Origin: Acidimicrobiales bacterium
GTDB lineage: Bacteria; Actinomycetota; Acidimicrobiia; Acidimicrobiales; UBA8592
Direction of reading: 5' to 3'
Length of the DNA stretch: 49,967 bases
Assembly: GCA_030740795.1 (NCBI GenBank)
Contig: JASLWO010000071.1
Location: forward strand, 1 to 49,967
Position 1 is the first letter of the stretch, and each line of letters begins with the position of its first letter. Both the position numbers and the translations under genes were made by a program. Under the pieces are notes generated by a model. The model was given only the letters and a program-made list of their open reading frames with translations. It was not told where the DNA came from and searched no databases. Positions 1 to 7,620 of the stretch are shown piece by piece.

Positions 1-1410
1 GTAGAGTCCCTTACAGAGTCAACATCACAGATAAACCCAAACGCCACTCAACAAGAAGGGGTAGATCAACCCGTCAGTTTCAGATCGGAAATTCTCCCCA
101 TTCTTGAAAATCACTGTGCTCTGTGCCACGCTCCTGGTTCACCTGGGTCAACTCATATGGAACTCGCCGTGGCCTCAGACGCCTCAGCAAACTCATTTGG
201 GATAGGTCGGCTAGTGGATAGTGGGGACATGCCACCATGGCCTGCCTCAAATTTATCTCTTGACTTTGTAGGTGACCATTCAATTACAGAAGAACAAAAG
301 AAACTTATTGTTGCATGGGCGGATCAAGGCGGTCCCATAGATACAACGGCAGATAAAAAAATAGTTTCCCAGAAGCCATTAATGACAATCACTGAGCCAG
401 ACCTTGTCCTCACTTCAACGAAAGGACCGTATCAAGGCTCGACAGATACTCTTGACGACTACCGGTGCATGATTTTCGACCCGGACGTAAAGAAGACCGA
501 ATGGATTCTCGCATCGCACTTTGTACCTGACAAGTTGGAGGTAGTACATCACGGAATATTTACCCTTGTCTCTGAGGAATACCGAGCGCAAGCAGAACAA
601 CTTGATGAATCCGACGTTGGTATCGGTTGGAGTTGCTACGGGGGGACCGGTCTCTTGGAACAACAAAACGGTTACCAATTCGGTTTTGGTGGATGGGCAC
701 CGGGTGACCCTCCCGAAGTGAGTCCAGATGGATACGCAGTTCCGTTACGTCCCGGAGATTTTCTCATCATTCAAATCCATTACCATTTCGATTATTCAGC
801 ACCGTCTGACCTATCTACAATGCTGGTTGATTTGGCTAGCGACGAAGACATTGCTGCAAATGGGGGAACTTTCAAGACATTGACAGGGCAACTTTTTCTC
901 GGACCAGCTGAGATCCCCTGCTATGAAGGTGACACTCACCCTCTTTGCGACCGAGACGCAGCTATGGAAAATGCCACTGAACTCTATGGACCACGTGGAC
1001 GATTATCAAATTTCTTTAATCAACAATGCGGGTTTACACCAGCTGATTATGCCCATATGACGAAAGGAACGGCGAACTCTTCCTGCGATATTAGTGTCTC
1101 AGCTCCAGGGAAAATCGTGAGCCTCACTGGGCACATGCACGAACTAGGTTTAAGCATCCGTTTAACGTTGAATCCAGAAACAGAAAATGAACGTATCCTC
1201 TTGGATATCCCAGACTGGGACTTCCAATGGCAATTCAACTACCACCCTGTTGAAGAGATCATTTTGCAATACGGAGATACAATCCGAGTTGATTGCGCGT
1301 GGAATAGAGAAAGAGCCCCGTACGAAGCAGTCGGATACATTCTCTGGTCGTTAGGCACCGGCGATGAAATGTGTTACTCGGGTATTACGACCGCTCCGGT
1401 ACGGAATTAA
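1..1410 (+). CDS. Cytochrome c-copper type II monooxygenase-like fusion protein (5' partial)
   Basis: The reading frame is open from the first base, so the ATG at 157 is internal and the real start lies upstream of the window. Bases 115-129 encode CALCH, a CxxCH haem c site, followed by an MPPWP segment and a WADQGGP segment, as in bacterial c-type domains fused to PHM/DBM-like enzymes. The C-terminal part carries all the copper ligands expected from peptidylglycine/dopamine monooxygenases: HH at 547-552 and the first His of HYH (778-780) for CuH, and HMH (1132-1140) plus the Met of DEMC (1369-1371) for CuM. It probably hydroxylates an organic substrate outside the cytoplasm, with the haem domain as electron relay (inference). 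Substrate unknown. Any signal peptide would lie outside the window. Confidence 0.85.
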   Translation, partial: VESLTESTSQINPNATQQEGVDQPVSFRSEILPILENHCALCHAPGSPGSTHMELAVASDASANSFGIGRLVDSGDMPPWPASNLSLDFVGDHSITEEQKKLIVAWADQGGPIDTTADKKIVSQKPLMTITEPDLVLTSTKGPYQGSTDTLDDYRCMIFDPDVKKTEWILASHFVPDKLEVVHHGIFTLVSEEYRAQAEQLDESDVGIGWSCYGGTGLLEQQNGYQFGFGGWAPGDPPEVSPDGYAVPLRPGDFLIIQIHYHFDYSAPSDLSTMLVDLASDEDIAANGGTFKTLTGQLFLGPAEIPCYEGDTHPLCDRDAAMENATELYGPRGRLSNFFNQQCGFTPADYAHMTKGTANSSCDISVSAPGKIVSLTGHMHELGLSIRLTLNPETENERILLDIPDWDFQWQFNYHPVEEIILQYGDTIRVDCAWNRERAPYEAVGYILWSLGTGDEMCYSGITTAPVRN

Positions 1411-1416
1411 CGCAAT

Positions 1417-1905
1417 TTATCTCTCCAATAATTTTCTGCCTGCTTCGCGTGCCTCAGCCATAATTGAATGATCACCTTGCCTCCATAAAACCGTTAGCTT
1501 GACGCCGGTTAATAACCATCCAGTAGGGGATTGTGAGCTGCGGACGAGTGTGTCATCGTAGTATCCACCTAAAGTGAACCACGAAGTCTCCTTGTCTGGT
1601 TCATAAACGTGATGCGCTTGCATGTACATTCGACACGCCGCGTTTTCACCATTGATTGAAACTACAGGATTTGTCATCGAGTGTTGAGTCGCAGCAAGAC
1701 CTGTAAAGAGCGGCTGCACTCTCTTCACCCATTCATCACCGGTTAATTTACTTGGTTCGGTAACGGACGAACCTTCATATGAGGAGAAATCAATTTCTAC
1801 AAGATCAGCGAAGATTGAACGATAAAGCTCAAAATCTTTCGTGTCAATACCCATTGCATAGAGGTAAATGGTTTCTGGGATCAGCGACTTGTCATCTAAA
1901 GTCAT
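1417..1905 (-). CDS. SnoaL-like (NTF2-fold) protein
   Basis: A 162-residue protein of the SnoaL-like/NTF2 superfamily. It has the early helix with a D-x-x-D-F-x-x-Y-x-x-I-F pattern, then alternating strands ending in a T-G-V-K-L-T strand. Members are cone-shaped barrels that serve as isomerases, cyclases, hydratases or uncharacterised ligand-binding proteins; nothing here fixes the reaction. I chose ATG 1905 because GGGAG lies a few bases upstream and the family pattern begins at once. An in-frame ATG at 1974 would overlap the stop of the MBL gene but adds 23 residues unlike the family. It is last in the minus operon with the MBL hydrolase and the selenoprotein candidate. Confidence 0.75.
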   Translation of the reverse strand: MTLDDKSLIPETIYLYAMGIDTKDFELYRSIFADLVEIDFSSYEGSSVTEPSKLTGDEWVKRVQPLFTGLAATQHSMTNPVVSINGENAACRMYMQAHHVYEPDKETSWFTLGGYYDDTLVRSSQSPTGWLLTGVKLTVLWRQGDHSIMAEAREAGRKLLER

Positions 1906-1970
1906 TGTTTTTCTCCCAGCCCGATAAATCATTTTTGGTGATGTGAATCGCAGTCGTTGGGAGAGTTTCA

Positions 1971-2831
1971 TCAATGCTCGCTTTCGCTGATAGAGAAAAA
2001 CACTCCATTTTCTGAACTTCTCAACAGTCCACTAGTTGGTGGAGCGAAATGGGTGCCGAGGAAGAGGGTTTCTGAGTTCACGAACCTTTCAATGACTCTT
2101 TCTCTTGTTGCCGTTGACATGTCGGTATCCCAATCAAAGGAACTACATAGTGAAGGTTCCGCAAATTGAATCGGACTGTGCGTCATGTCACCCGTGATTA
2201 AAGCCTCCTCACCTTCAGAGGAGATGAGTACGGAAACATGCCCAGGGGTATGCCCCGGAGTTGAAAGTAGGCGGACCTCAGGGGTTATCTCGTAATCAGA
2301 CTCTACGAAATCGGCAAGGCCAAGGTCAATGATCGGTTGCACGGACGGCTCCATGACTGTGGGGTCATAATTCTCAGAATCCGCGCTACTTTGTTCAATT
2401 TCTGCTTTAGAGAAGAGATACCTCGCATTTGGAAACGTCGGGACATTCTCCCCGCCGATATCTCGCATATTCCAACCAACATGGTCCATGTGGAGATGCG
2501 TGCAGAGCACCACGTCAATGCTTTCAAGAGGAGTGCCGAGTGCTTCGCTGATCCGTTCAGGGAAATCTTCGGCTGGTGGAACCGGCATTTGGGAAGAAAC
2601 TCCTATGCACGTGTCAATAATAATATTGGTATCTCCGCTTATCACCAGAAAGCTATGTATTGAAAGCAGGATTTCGTTGGCGTCGCTTACAGCCCAAGGT
2701 TTCAACCATTCAGCATGAGCTTCAATGTGCCGGTCCATTTCCGGAATGAGATCTTCGCTTGGGACGGGGATTACATGTTCCTCCACCCGGATAACTTTCA
2801 CAGCTCCTATGTTCCATTGTAAAAGTTCCAT
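1971..2831 (-). CDS. MBL-fold metallo-hydrolase
   Basis: A 286-residue metallo-beta-lactamase-fold hydrolase. The zinc signature HLHMDH is at residues 112-117, and GHTPGH, a GDM aspartate and a late GTHF histidine complete a dinuclear zinc site. Overall it resembles the N-acyl-homoserine-lactonase/quorum-quenching lactonase branch, but substrate specificity cannot be read from the sequence. ATG 2831 has an excellent ribosome binding site (AAAGGAG, 6 bases upstream). Reading further upstream would overlap the preceding gene in another frame. It follows the DsbA-fold gene by 11 bases in the same operon. Confidence 0.88.
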   Translation of the reverse strand: MELLQWNIGAVKVIRVEEHVIPVPSEDLIPEMDRHIEAHAEWLKPWAVSDANEILLSIHSFLVISGDTNIIIDTCIGVSSQMPVPPAEDFPERISEALGTPLESIDVVLCTHLHMDHVGWNMRDIGGENVPTFPNARYLFSKAEIEQSSADSENYDPTVMEPSVQPIIDLGLADFVESDYEITPEVRLLSTPGHTPGHVSVLISSEGEEALITGDMTHSPIQFAEPSLCSSFDWDTDMSTATRERVIERFVNSETLFLGTHFAPPTSGLLRSSENGVFFSISESEH

Positions 2832-2842
2832 TTCGTGCTCCT

Positions 2843-3460
2843 TTAAGGCCGGTTGCCGAATATCGGTTTTTCTGTTCTGGTGCGTTTTAGTTCCCAAAAC
2901 CCTGGTGTTGTCGTTAACGTCACCACGCTGTCCCATAATTTAACACTCTGTTCAGTATCGGGCACTTCCGTTATTACTGGTCCGAAGATTCCTACACGTT
3001 CCCCAGCGTCATCGTCAAAGGCGATGATGGGCGTGCCTATATCTTCCCCAGCTAGTTTGATCCCGCTGTCCATGCGGTTACGTATCTCTTCATCAAATAA
3101 AGGATTTTCATACGCAGAGGCATGGTCCTGTCCAACAGCAATTGAATCCAGCACGTCTTCTAGTTCAAAATCCATGAAGTTCCTGTCATGATGGATTCTT
3201 CGCCCCAATTCCCAATAATAAACTTGCACTAGTTCGTCACCCTCAGATTGACGAATCGATTCCATTACTCGCAACAATTTGTGTGACCGTTCATACCAGT
3301 CAAACCGCGGGTGATTTCCCTCGGGTTCATTCTTAAATAAAAGACTGATTGGCTGCCACGTGATCTTAAGATCGCGCTCTGGCTGCACTTCATCAACGAC
3401 CCACCTAGCCGTAACCCAGCACCACGGTCATATCGGGTCAACCCAAAATTCAATATCCAC
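2843..3460 (-). CDS. DsbA-fold, Rv2466c-like mycothiol oxidoreductase; probable selenoprotein (UPWC)
   Basis: A conventional ORF starts only at GTG 3388 and lacks the active site. Reading in the same frame from GTG 3460 gives DIEFWVDPI, a TGA at 3430-3428, then PWCWVTARW. This matches the DPLCPWCW active site that I recall for Mycobacterium tuberculosis Rv2466c, a mycothiol-dependent DsbA-fold reductase, with the TGA exactly at the first cysteine. The C-terminal GEDIGTP, FGP, KLWD and ELKRTRTE-P segments also match, so the whole 205-residue protein is intact if UGA encodes selenocysteine at residue 11. AGGAG at 3471-3467 supports the GTG start and overlaps the stop of the upstream alcohol dehydrogenase. 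A hairpin follows the UGA. A sequencing error or a nonsense mutation remains the alternative. Confidence 0.85.
3396..3412 (-). promoter_or_regulatory. Candidate bacterial SECIS hairpin
   Basis: On the minus strand ACGGCU pairs with GGUCGU (six pairs, two of them G-U) around an AGGUG loop. The stem begins 15 bases after the UGA and the loop guanines fall 23-24 bases after it. This fits the known placement of bacterial SECIS elements inside the coding sequence just after the UGA, with G in the apical loop, where SelB binds. The stem is short and was found by eye. Confidence 0.5.
3428..3430 (-). other. In-frame UGA, probable selenocysteine codon
   Basis: The TGA is in frame with the DsbA-fold protein on both sides. 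It takes the place of the first cysteine of the C-P-W-C redox motif, whose second cysteine is present three codons later. The position is typical of selenocysteine replacing a catalytic thiol. Confidence 0.8.
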
Positions 3461-3466
3461 TTATAA

Positions 3467-3471
3467 CTCCT
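3467..3471 (-). promoter_or_regulatory. Shine-Dalgarno site that sets the selenoprotein start
   Basis: AGGAG lies six bases before GTG 3460 and overlaps the TAG stop of the alcohol dehydrogenase. It places the start upstream of the in-frame UGA and indicates translational coupling to the gene before it. Confidence 0.7.
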
Positions 3472-4495
3472 ACGGTTTCACTAGAACTTTTGTGTGTTCT
3501 GTTGTTCCAGACGAAAGTTCAGTGAAGATAGTAGCTATAGATGACAAGTCAACAGTTCCAGAGTGGAGAACATCAAGGTCGATACGGCCATCAACCACAT
3601 AACCCATGGTCATTTCAAATTCCTCATGGGTATATCCAAGAGCAGCAGTTACTTGAATTTCTTTCGTCAACCATTGTCTAGGGGTAATAGGGGCATCACC
3701 CATCGCTAATCCGATAAGGGCGACCTTCCCTCCTCTTCGAGCAAGGTCAACAGCAGATTGAACAGTGGCGGGTATGCCAGCGCATTCGTAGACTATGTCC
3801 GCCCCTAGTCCGCTAGTTTGGTCAGAGATGAACTCCATCGCTGATGATGGATCTATAGCGTGGTGAGCGCCTAAAGCTAAAGAAAGATCTCTCCGTCTCT
3901 CATTTGGTTCAACAACAATGATCATCCCTGCACCCGCTACGCGAACCCACTGCAAAGTACTCAACCCGATCGGACCAGCACCTTGGATGACAGCAATTTC
4001 CCCGAGCCTTGGGGAATTTGCCCTAACCGCATGAAAACATATAGCAGCTGGTTCAATCTGAGCAGCTTGTTCATCAGTTAGTTCCGGATTAGCAATAACG
4101 GTCCTTCCATGGTGAACAGCGAGTTGCTTAGCGAAACCCCCATGAGGTGTAGCGAACGGGCCTCGCCCCACAGTCGCCATGAGAACAGTCTGGCATTTCT
4201 CCATTTGACCAGCATGACAAGCTGGACATTTCCCGCAAGAAGGCGGTACAGCTATGACGACACGATCTCCATCAGACAACCCCTTTACCGAATCACCGAT
4301 TTTGGATACAAAACCTGTCCATTCATGCCCACACGTTGATGGCCAAGCAGGTCCTTTACTTTGAAAAGCATGAATGTCAGTTCCGCAAATCCCACAATAA
4401 GTAATGTCAACAACTACTTGATCATTGTCAGGAACAGGCTCATCAAATTCAAGGAATTCAATAGTTTCTTTATCGGTAATTAACGCTGCTTGCAT
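3470..4495 (-). CDS. Zinc-dependent medium-chain alcohol dehydrogenase
   Basis: A 341-residue MDR-family dehydrogenase. Catalytic zinc ligands are C37 (GICGTD), H57 and E58 (GHEW). Structural zinc cysteines are C87, C90, C93 and C101. A GAGPIG nucleotide-binding loop lies near the middle. It resembles the threonine/sorbitol/butanediol dehydrogenase group and should oxidise a secondary alcohol or polyol with NAD(P); the substrate is not determinable. It stands just upstream of the selenoprotein, nine bases away, and probably shares its mRNA. GGGGAG lies about 12 bases before the ATG, a rather long spacing. Confidence 0.9.
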   Translation of the reverse strand: MQAALITDKETIEFLEFDEPVPDNDQVVVDITYCGICGTDIHAFQSKGPAWPSTCGHEWTGFVSKIGDSVKGLSDGDRVVIAVPPSCGKCPACHAGQMEKCQTVLMATVGRGPFATPHGGFAKQLAVHHGRTVIANPELTDEQAAQIEPAAICFHAVRANSPRLGEIAVIQGAGPIGLSTLQWVRVAGAGMIIVVEPNERRRDLSLALGAHHAIDPSSAMEFISDQTSGLGADIVYECAGIPATVQSAVDLARRGGKVALIGLAMGDAPITPRQWLTKEIQVTAALGYTHEEFEMTMGYVVDGRIDLDVLHSGTVDLSSIATIFTELSSGTTEHTKVLVKP

Positions 4496-4559
4496 GAAGC
4501 TAAACTACTCCCCGTTTGAGAAAACTTCATGTTTCCAAAGTTGAAAAAATATATTCCGG

Positions 4560-5168
4560 TTACGGGCTAAGAATAAAATGATCTCCGAGATGCATCGTTT
4601 CATTAGCAGCCCGTATAGATCGAGCCCCATTCCTAGAGGCCTGAATTCGGGTTATCCCCGCATAATCAATACGAATTCCGTACTTATCTTCGTATCCCAG
4701 CATCTGTTGCAGGTAACACATGGTGACCATGGCATGACAGAAAGCAACTACTGTCTGCCCCGGATTCTCTGCAACTAGTTTTTCAAAAGCTGCATGGACC
4801 CTTTGTGAGAAGGCAGGAATGTCAACATCCCCGTGCATGCTGTCAGGGTCATCGACGATCGCTTGCCAATCATCACCGCCGCTTGCTTTTACTTCTTCCA
4901 TGGGAAGGTAGGTGTCGCTATCTCTATCTATTTCTGCAAGGTCAGGAACAAGGATTGTTTCAAGGTTAAGGCGCTTCGCTAACGGGGCAGCTGTTTGCCG
5001 GGCGCGGGCCAAAGGTGAGGACACGATTAAATCAATCGGAAGCCCCTCAAGGTAGCTTGCAACTGCCTCCGCTTGTTTCAAACCCACTGGAGCAAGCTCA
5101 GGGTCAGCTATCCCATCAGCACCTTCAATACGAACTGGTCTACCGTGACGAACAATTATTAACTCCAC
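4560..5168 (-). CDS. Histidine phosphatase family protein
   Basis: A 202-residue member of the phosphoglycerate-mutase-like histidine phosphatases. The phospho-histidine motif RHG is at residues 7-9, a second conserved arginine is in SSPLARARQTA, and the second catalytic histidine is in FCHAM. Such proteins dephosphorylate small metabolites or cofactor intermediates such as alpha-ribazole phosphate or sugar phosphates; the exact substrate is unclear. It is the first gene of the minus operon that leads into the alcohol dehydrogenase and selenoprotein genes. It is divergent from the SDR at 5294. Confidence 0.88.
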   Translation of the reverse strand: MELIIVRHGRPVRIEGADGIADPELAPVGLKQAEAVASYLEGLPIDLIVSSPLARARQTAAPLAKRLNLETILVPDLAEIDRDSDTYLPMEEVKASGGDDWQAIVDDPDSMHGDVDIPAFSQRVHAAFEKLVAENPGQTVVAFCHAMVTMCYLQQMLGYEDKYGIRIDYAGITRIQASRNGARSIRAANETMHLGDHFILSP

Positions 5169-5268
5169 ATCATGAGCTTAGGGAAGCCGTTGAGTAAGAC
5201 CACCATCGGCGAGAATAATTCTTTAGTTAACAAATCAAGATGGATCCATTACGGCAATACAGCTAACC

Positions 5269-5274
5269 TACAAT
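5269..5274 (+). promoter_or_regulatory. Possible -10 box
   Basis: TACAAT lies in the divergent spacer, 20 bases before ATG 5294. No clear -35 box is seen. If it is used, transcription would start after the GTG at 5276, which argues for ATG 5294 as the start. Confidence 0.3.
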
Positions 5275-5293
5275 CGTGAACGGCGTACCAACC

Positions 5294-6100
5294 ATGGACT
5301 TGAGAGGGAAGAGAGCTCTCGTTATCGGCGGGGCAGGTGGAGGCATAGGGTCAGCTGTGACCATGGCTCTCGCCACAGCTGACGCTGAAGTAGATGTAAT
5401 CACCATTGAACAGAAACATGCAGATGATGTGATCGCTGAAGGAGCCAAACGTGGTAAAACAATCAGTGCACGCGTCGCAGATGTTACAGATGAAAAGGCA
5501 TTTGCCGATGCCCTTGACGAAATCACCGCCGAATCTACACCAGTGAACCATTTGGTGAATGTAGTCGGAGGCGCTGGAATAAAAGATTGGAGTCGAGCCA
5601 AAGACTACCAATTGGAAACTTTTGACAGAATCCTTTCAAGGAATCTCAGATACGCCTTAGTTAGTTGCCAACGTGTCGCCTCAGCGTTAATTAATTGCAC
5701 TCAATCAGGGTCTATCGTCAATATCTCATCAATTGCGACAAGATCAGTTCCGCTTCTCGCCGGATATGGGGCAGCGAAAGCCGGACTGGAATCGTTATCA
5801 AGGACAATGGCTGCTGAATGGGGACAATACGGGATTCGCGTAAATGTAGTTGCACCAGGAACCGTTAAAACTCCTAGAGCTGGGCAAAACGACCTTGAGG
5901 AAGCATCTAAGAAAATCCCGCTTCAACGCCGTGCAGAGCCAGAAGATATCGCCGACGCCGTCCTGTTCCTAATCTCTGATCGCGCCAGGTACATTACTGG
6001 GCAAACACTAGTAGTGGATGGGGGAGCGACCCTTGGGGCTTCGGGAGATAATTTGCCCGTATTTGTCACTAATCCGGAAGTCCGGAAACAATTTGATTAG
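5294..6100 (+). CDS. SDR family oxidoreductase
   Basis: A 268-residue classical short-chain dehydrogenase/reductase. It has a glycine-rich GGAGGGIG cofactor loop, catalytic serine in NISSIA and a YGAAK active-site pair. The late PGTVKTPR and DGGATLG segments are typical. It reduces or oxidises a carbonyl/alcohol with NAD(P); the substrate is unknown. An in-frame GTG at 5276 would add six residues, but the family start begins at MDLRGK. It is a single-gene unit, ending three bases from the convergent MOSC gene. Confidence 0.85.
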   Translation: MDLRGKRALVIGGAGGGIGSAVTMALATADAEVDVITIEQKHADDVIAEGAKRGKTISARVADVTDEKAFADALDEITAESTPVNHLVNVVGGAGIKDWSRAKDYQLETFDRILSRNLRYALVSCQRVASALINCTQSGSIVNISSIATRSVPLLAGYGAAKAGLESLSRTMAAEWGQYGIRVNVVAPGTVKTPRAGQNDLEEASKKIPLQRRAEPEDIADAVLFLISDRARYITGQTLVVDGGATLGASGDNLPVFVTNPEVRKQFD

Positions 6101-6103
6101 GGT

Positions 6104-6862
6104 TCAACAAATCTCTACTTGATCGCCCACACTAATCTCACCCGATTTCACCGGGTTCATGCTTATCCCAGCTTCACGATCATGATTCTCTGCAAGGTAC
6201 CGTAACGTTGCCCGAGAAGCCTGATATTCATCAAATGCTCTAGTGACCACTATGCAACGGTCTGTTCGTTTATTCACATTGATTTCAGTTGTGCCAATGC
6301 ATAGCTTCTTCCCAACCCAGTTGTTCTCCACAAACGGCTCATCAGTTAAGGCAACGATGTTTGGGCGAAACCTTCGCACATCTCCCGAACCTTTACCTAC
6401 TCGTTTTTCCAGCAAATCCAAAGTGGCTGTGCCGATAAGGTGCAGGCTTGAACTGGAATCGAAGAACCAACCCGGTGAAGTTGAGAATTCAAAAATATTA
6501 GGATCTTCCGGAGTTTCATCAGTTCCATCATCCCATTCAATCTCAATGCTTTTCGTTTCTCCACTAGTTGGCTTCATAAGGGTCACACTTCGTCCTAACC
6601 AGTTGGATAGCTTCTCGTCAATGTCAGGCTCTTGGCTACTGAGTTCATTACGGTCAATAGAGATTATGCAATGATCCCCGATGATTCGAGCATGCCCTTC
6701 CAAGAGTTTCGGCACTCGTTTAGCTGATAGAAGTATGTTTGTTTCAAGATCAACGATTCCCCACCTTCGATCTCCAGGGATCATGTCGGTAATATCTGTT
6801 GATTCTAATTGTTCCCCTTGAAGAGACTTAACCGGATATCTCCAGATTTGTTCAATAGCCAT
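6104..6862 (-). CDS. MOSC domain-containing protein
   Basis: A 252-residue protein with the N-terminal MOSC beta-barrel signature WRYPVKS-x-x-GE near residues 7-17, then the MOSC domain with FRPN and the C-terminal GEISVGD. The YcbX/mARC-like branch binds molybdenum cofactor and reduces N-hydroxylated compounds; simpler members only carry sulfur. The catalytic cysteine could not be assigned with certainty. ATG 6862 fits the family start; a TTG at 6871 would overlap the upstream SDR stop. It is last in the 11427-6104 minus operon. Confidence 0.82.
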   Translation of the reverse strand: MAIEQIWRYPVKSLQGEQLESTDITDMIPGDRRWGIVDLETNILLSAKRVPKLLEGHARIIGDHCIISIDRNELSSQEPDIDEKLSNWLGRSVTLMKPTSGETKSIEIEWDDGTDETPEDPNIFEFSTSPGWFFDSSSSLHLIGTATLDLLEKRVGKGSGDVRRFRPNIVALTDEPFVENNWVGKKLCIGTTEINVNKRTDRCIVVTRAFDEYQASRATLRYLAENHDREAGISMNPVKSGEISVGDQVEIC

Positions 6863-6864
6863 TT

Positions 6865-7572
6865 TTACCAAGGGTGGTCAGTGCCATCCCAGCGGATGAA
6901 ACGGCCTGAATCTTCAATAGTTAGCGACATCAACGAATCGATGATAGCTCCAGCAGCTTCTGGTACTTCTAACTCGGCGGCTTCGGTACCCATATCGGTT
7001 TTAACCCAGCCAGGATGTAAAGCAACAAAAGCAATGTTTTTATTCGTTGAAGCTGACATTACAGTGATCATGTTTACAGCTGCTTTTGAGACATTGTAAG
7101 CCACATCAAAAGGCATCAAGGCTCCAACTACCATTGAACCAAGTTGCGACGACGTGTTGAGCACAACTGGATTTTCCCCCGCTTCAAGAAGTTCTATTAA
7201 TCCTCTAGTGATCATCATTGGACCTAAAGCATTGATTCTTGTTTCTTCTAATACGGTTCCAGGATCAATCTGCCAAGGGTTGCACTGTCTCCTGTCAGCA
7301 CCAAGGTCATTACTAGTTATTCCAGCGTTGTTTACAAGGATGTCTAAAGAGTCCGTGGTGCCCGCTAGTTCTTCACAGAAGTTGTTTATTGATTCTTCAT
7401 CCCCGATATCTAGTTTCAGAATCCCTGCGGGACCTGCTGCTTGAAGATCTGAGGCTCCTTCTGGATTTCTTACGGCTCCGTAGACAATGTGTCCTTGACC
7501 AATGAGTATTTTGGCCATCTCAAGTCCGATACCGCGGCTAGATCCAGTTATTACAATTCGTTTTTTTGTCAT
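6865..7572 (-). CDS. SDR family oxidoreductase
   Basis: A 235-residue classical SDR of the CsgA/C-factor-like type. The TGSSRGIG cofactor loop is at the N-terminus, NNAG is in the middle, and serine plus YNVSK form the catalytic set, followed by HPGWVKTDMG. It acts in the cytosol with NAD(P) on an unidentified carbonyl substrate. It ends two bases before the MOSC start, so the two are probably cotranscribed with the exporter upstream. Confidence 0.87.
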   Translation of the reverse strand: MTKKRIVITGSSRGIGLEMAKILIGQGHIVYGAVRNPEGASDLQAAGPAGILKLDIGDEESINNFCEELAGTTDSLDILVNNAGITSNDLGADRRQCNPWQIDPGTVLEETRINALGPMMITRGLIELLEAGENPVVLNTSSQLGSMVVGALMPFDVAYNVSKAAVNMITVMSASTNKNIAFVALHPGWVKTDMGTEAAELEVPEAAGAIIDSLMSLTIEDSGRFIRWDGTDHPW

Positions 7573-7620
7573 ACGTAACCGTACCCTAAATTTTGGAATG
7601 GGAAGAACCGCAACTTTAAA

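Noticed and set aside
415-678. Antisense and overlapping open frames over recognised genes, such as 415-678, 4109-4339, 23863-24408 and 33308-33850
   Set aside because: They lie opposite well-identified coding sequences, show no family motifs and have low-complexity or Ser-rich shadow composition.
157-1410. Copper monooxygenase starting at ATG 157
   Set aside because: The frame is open to base 1 and encodes a haem c motif at 115-129, so this ATG is internal.
2843-3388. Short 181-residue form of the DsbA-fold protein starting at GTG 3388
   Set aside because: It lacks the redox motif and the first strand, and has no ribosome site. The same frame continues upstream through a single TGA to a well-placed GTG.
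3265-3453. Overlapping frame that could suggest a frameshifted N-terminus of the DsbA-fold gene
   Set aside because: Both sides of the TGA match the family in the same frame, so no frameshift is required.
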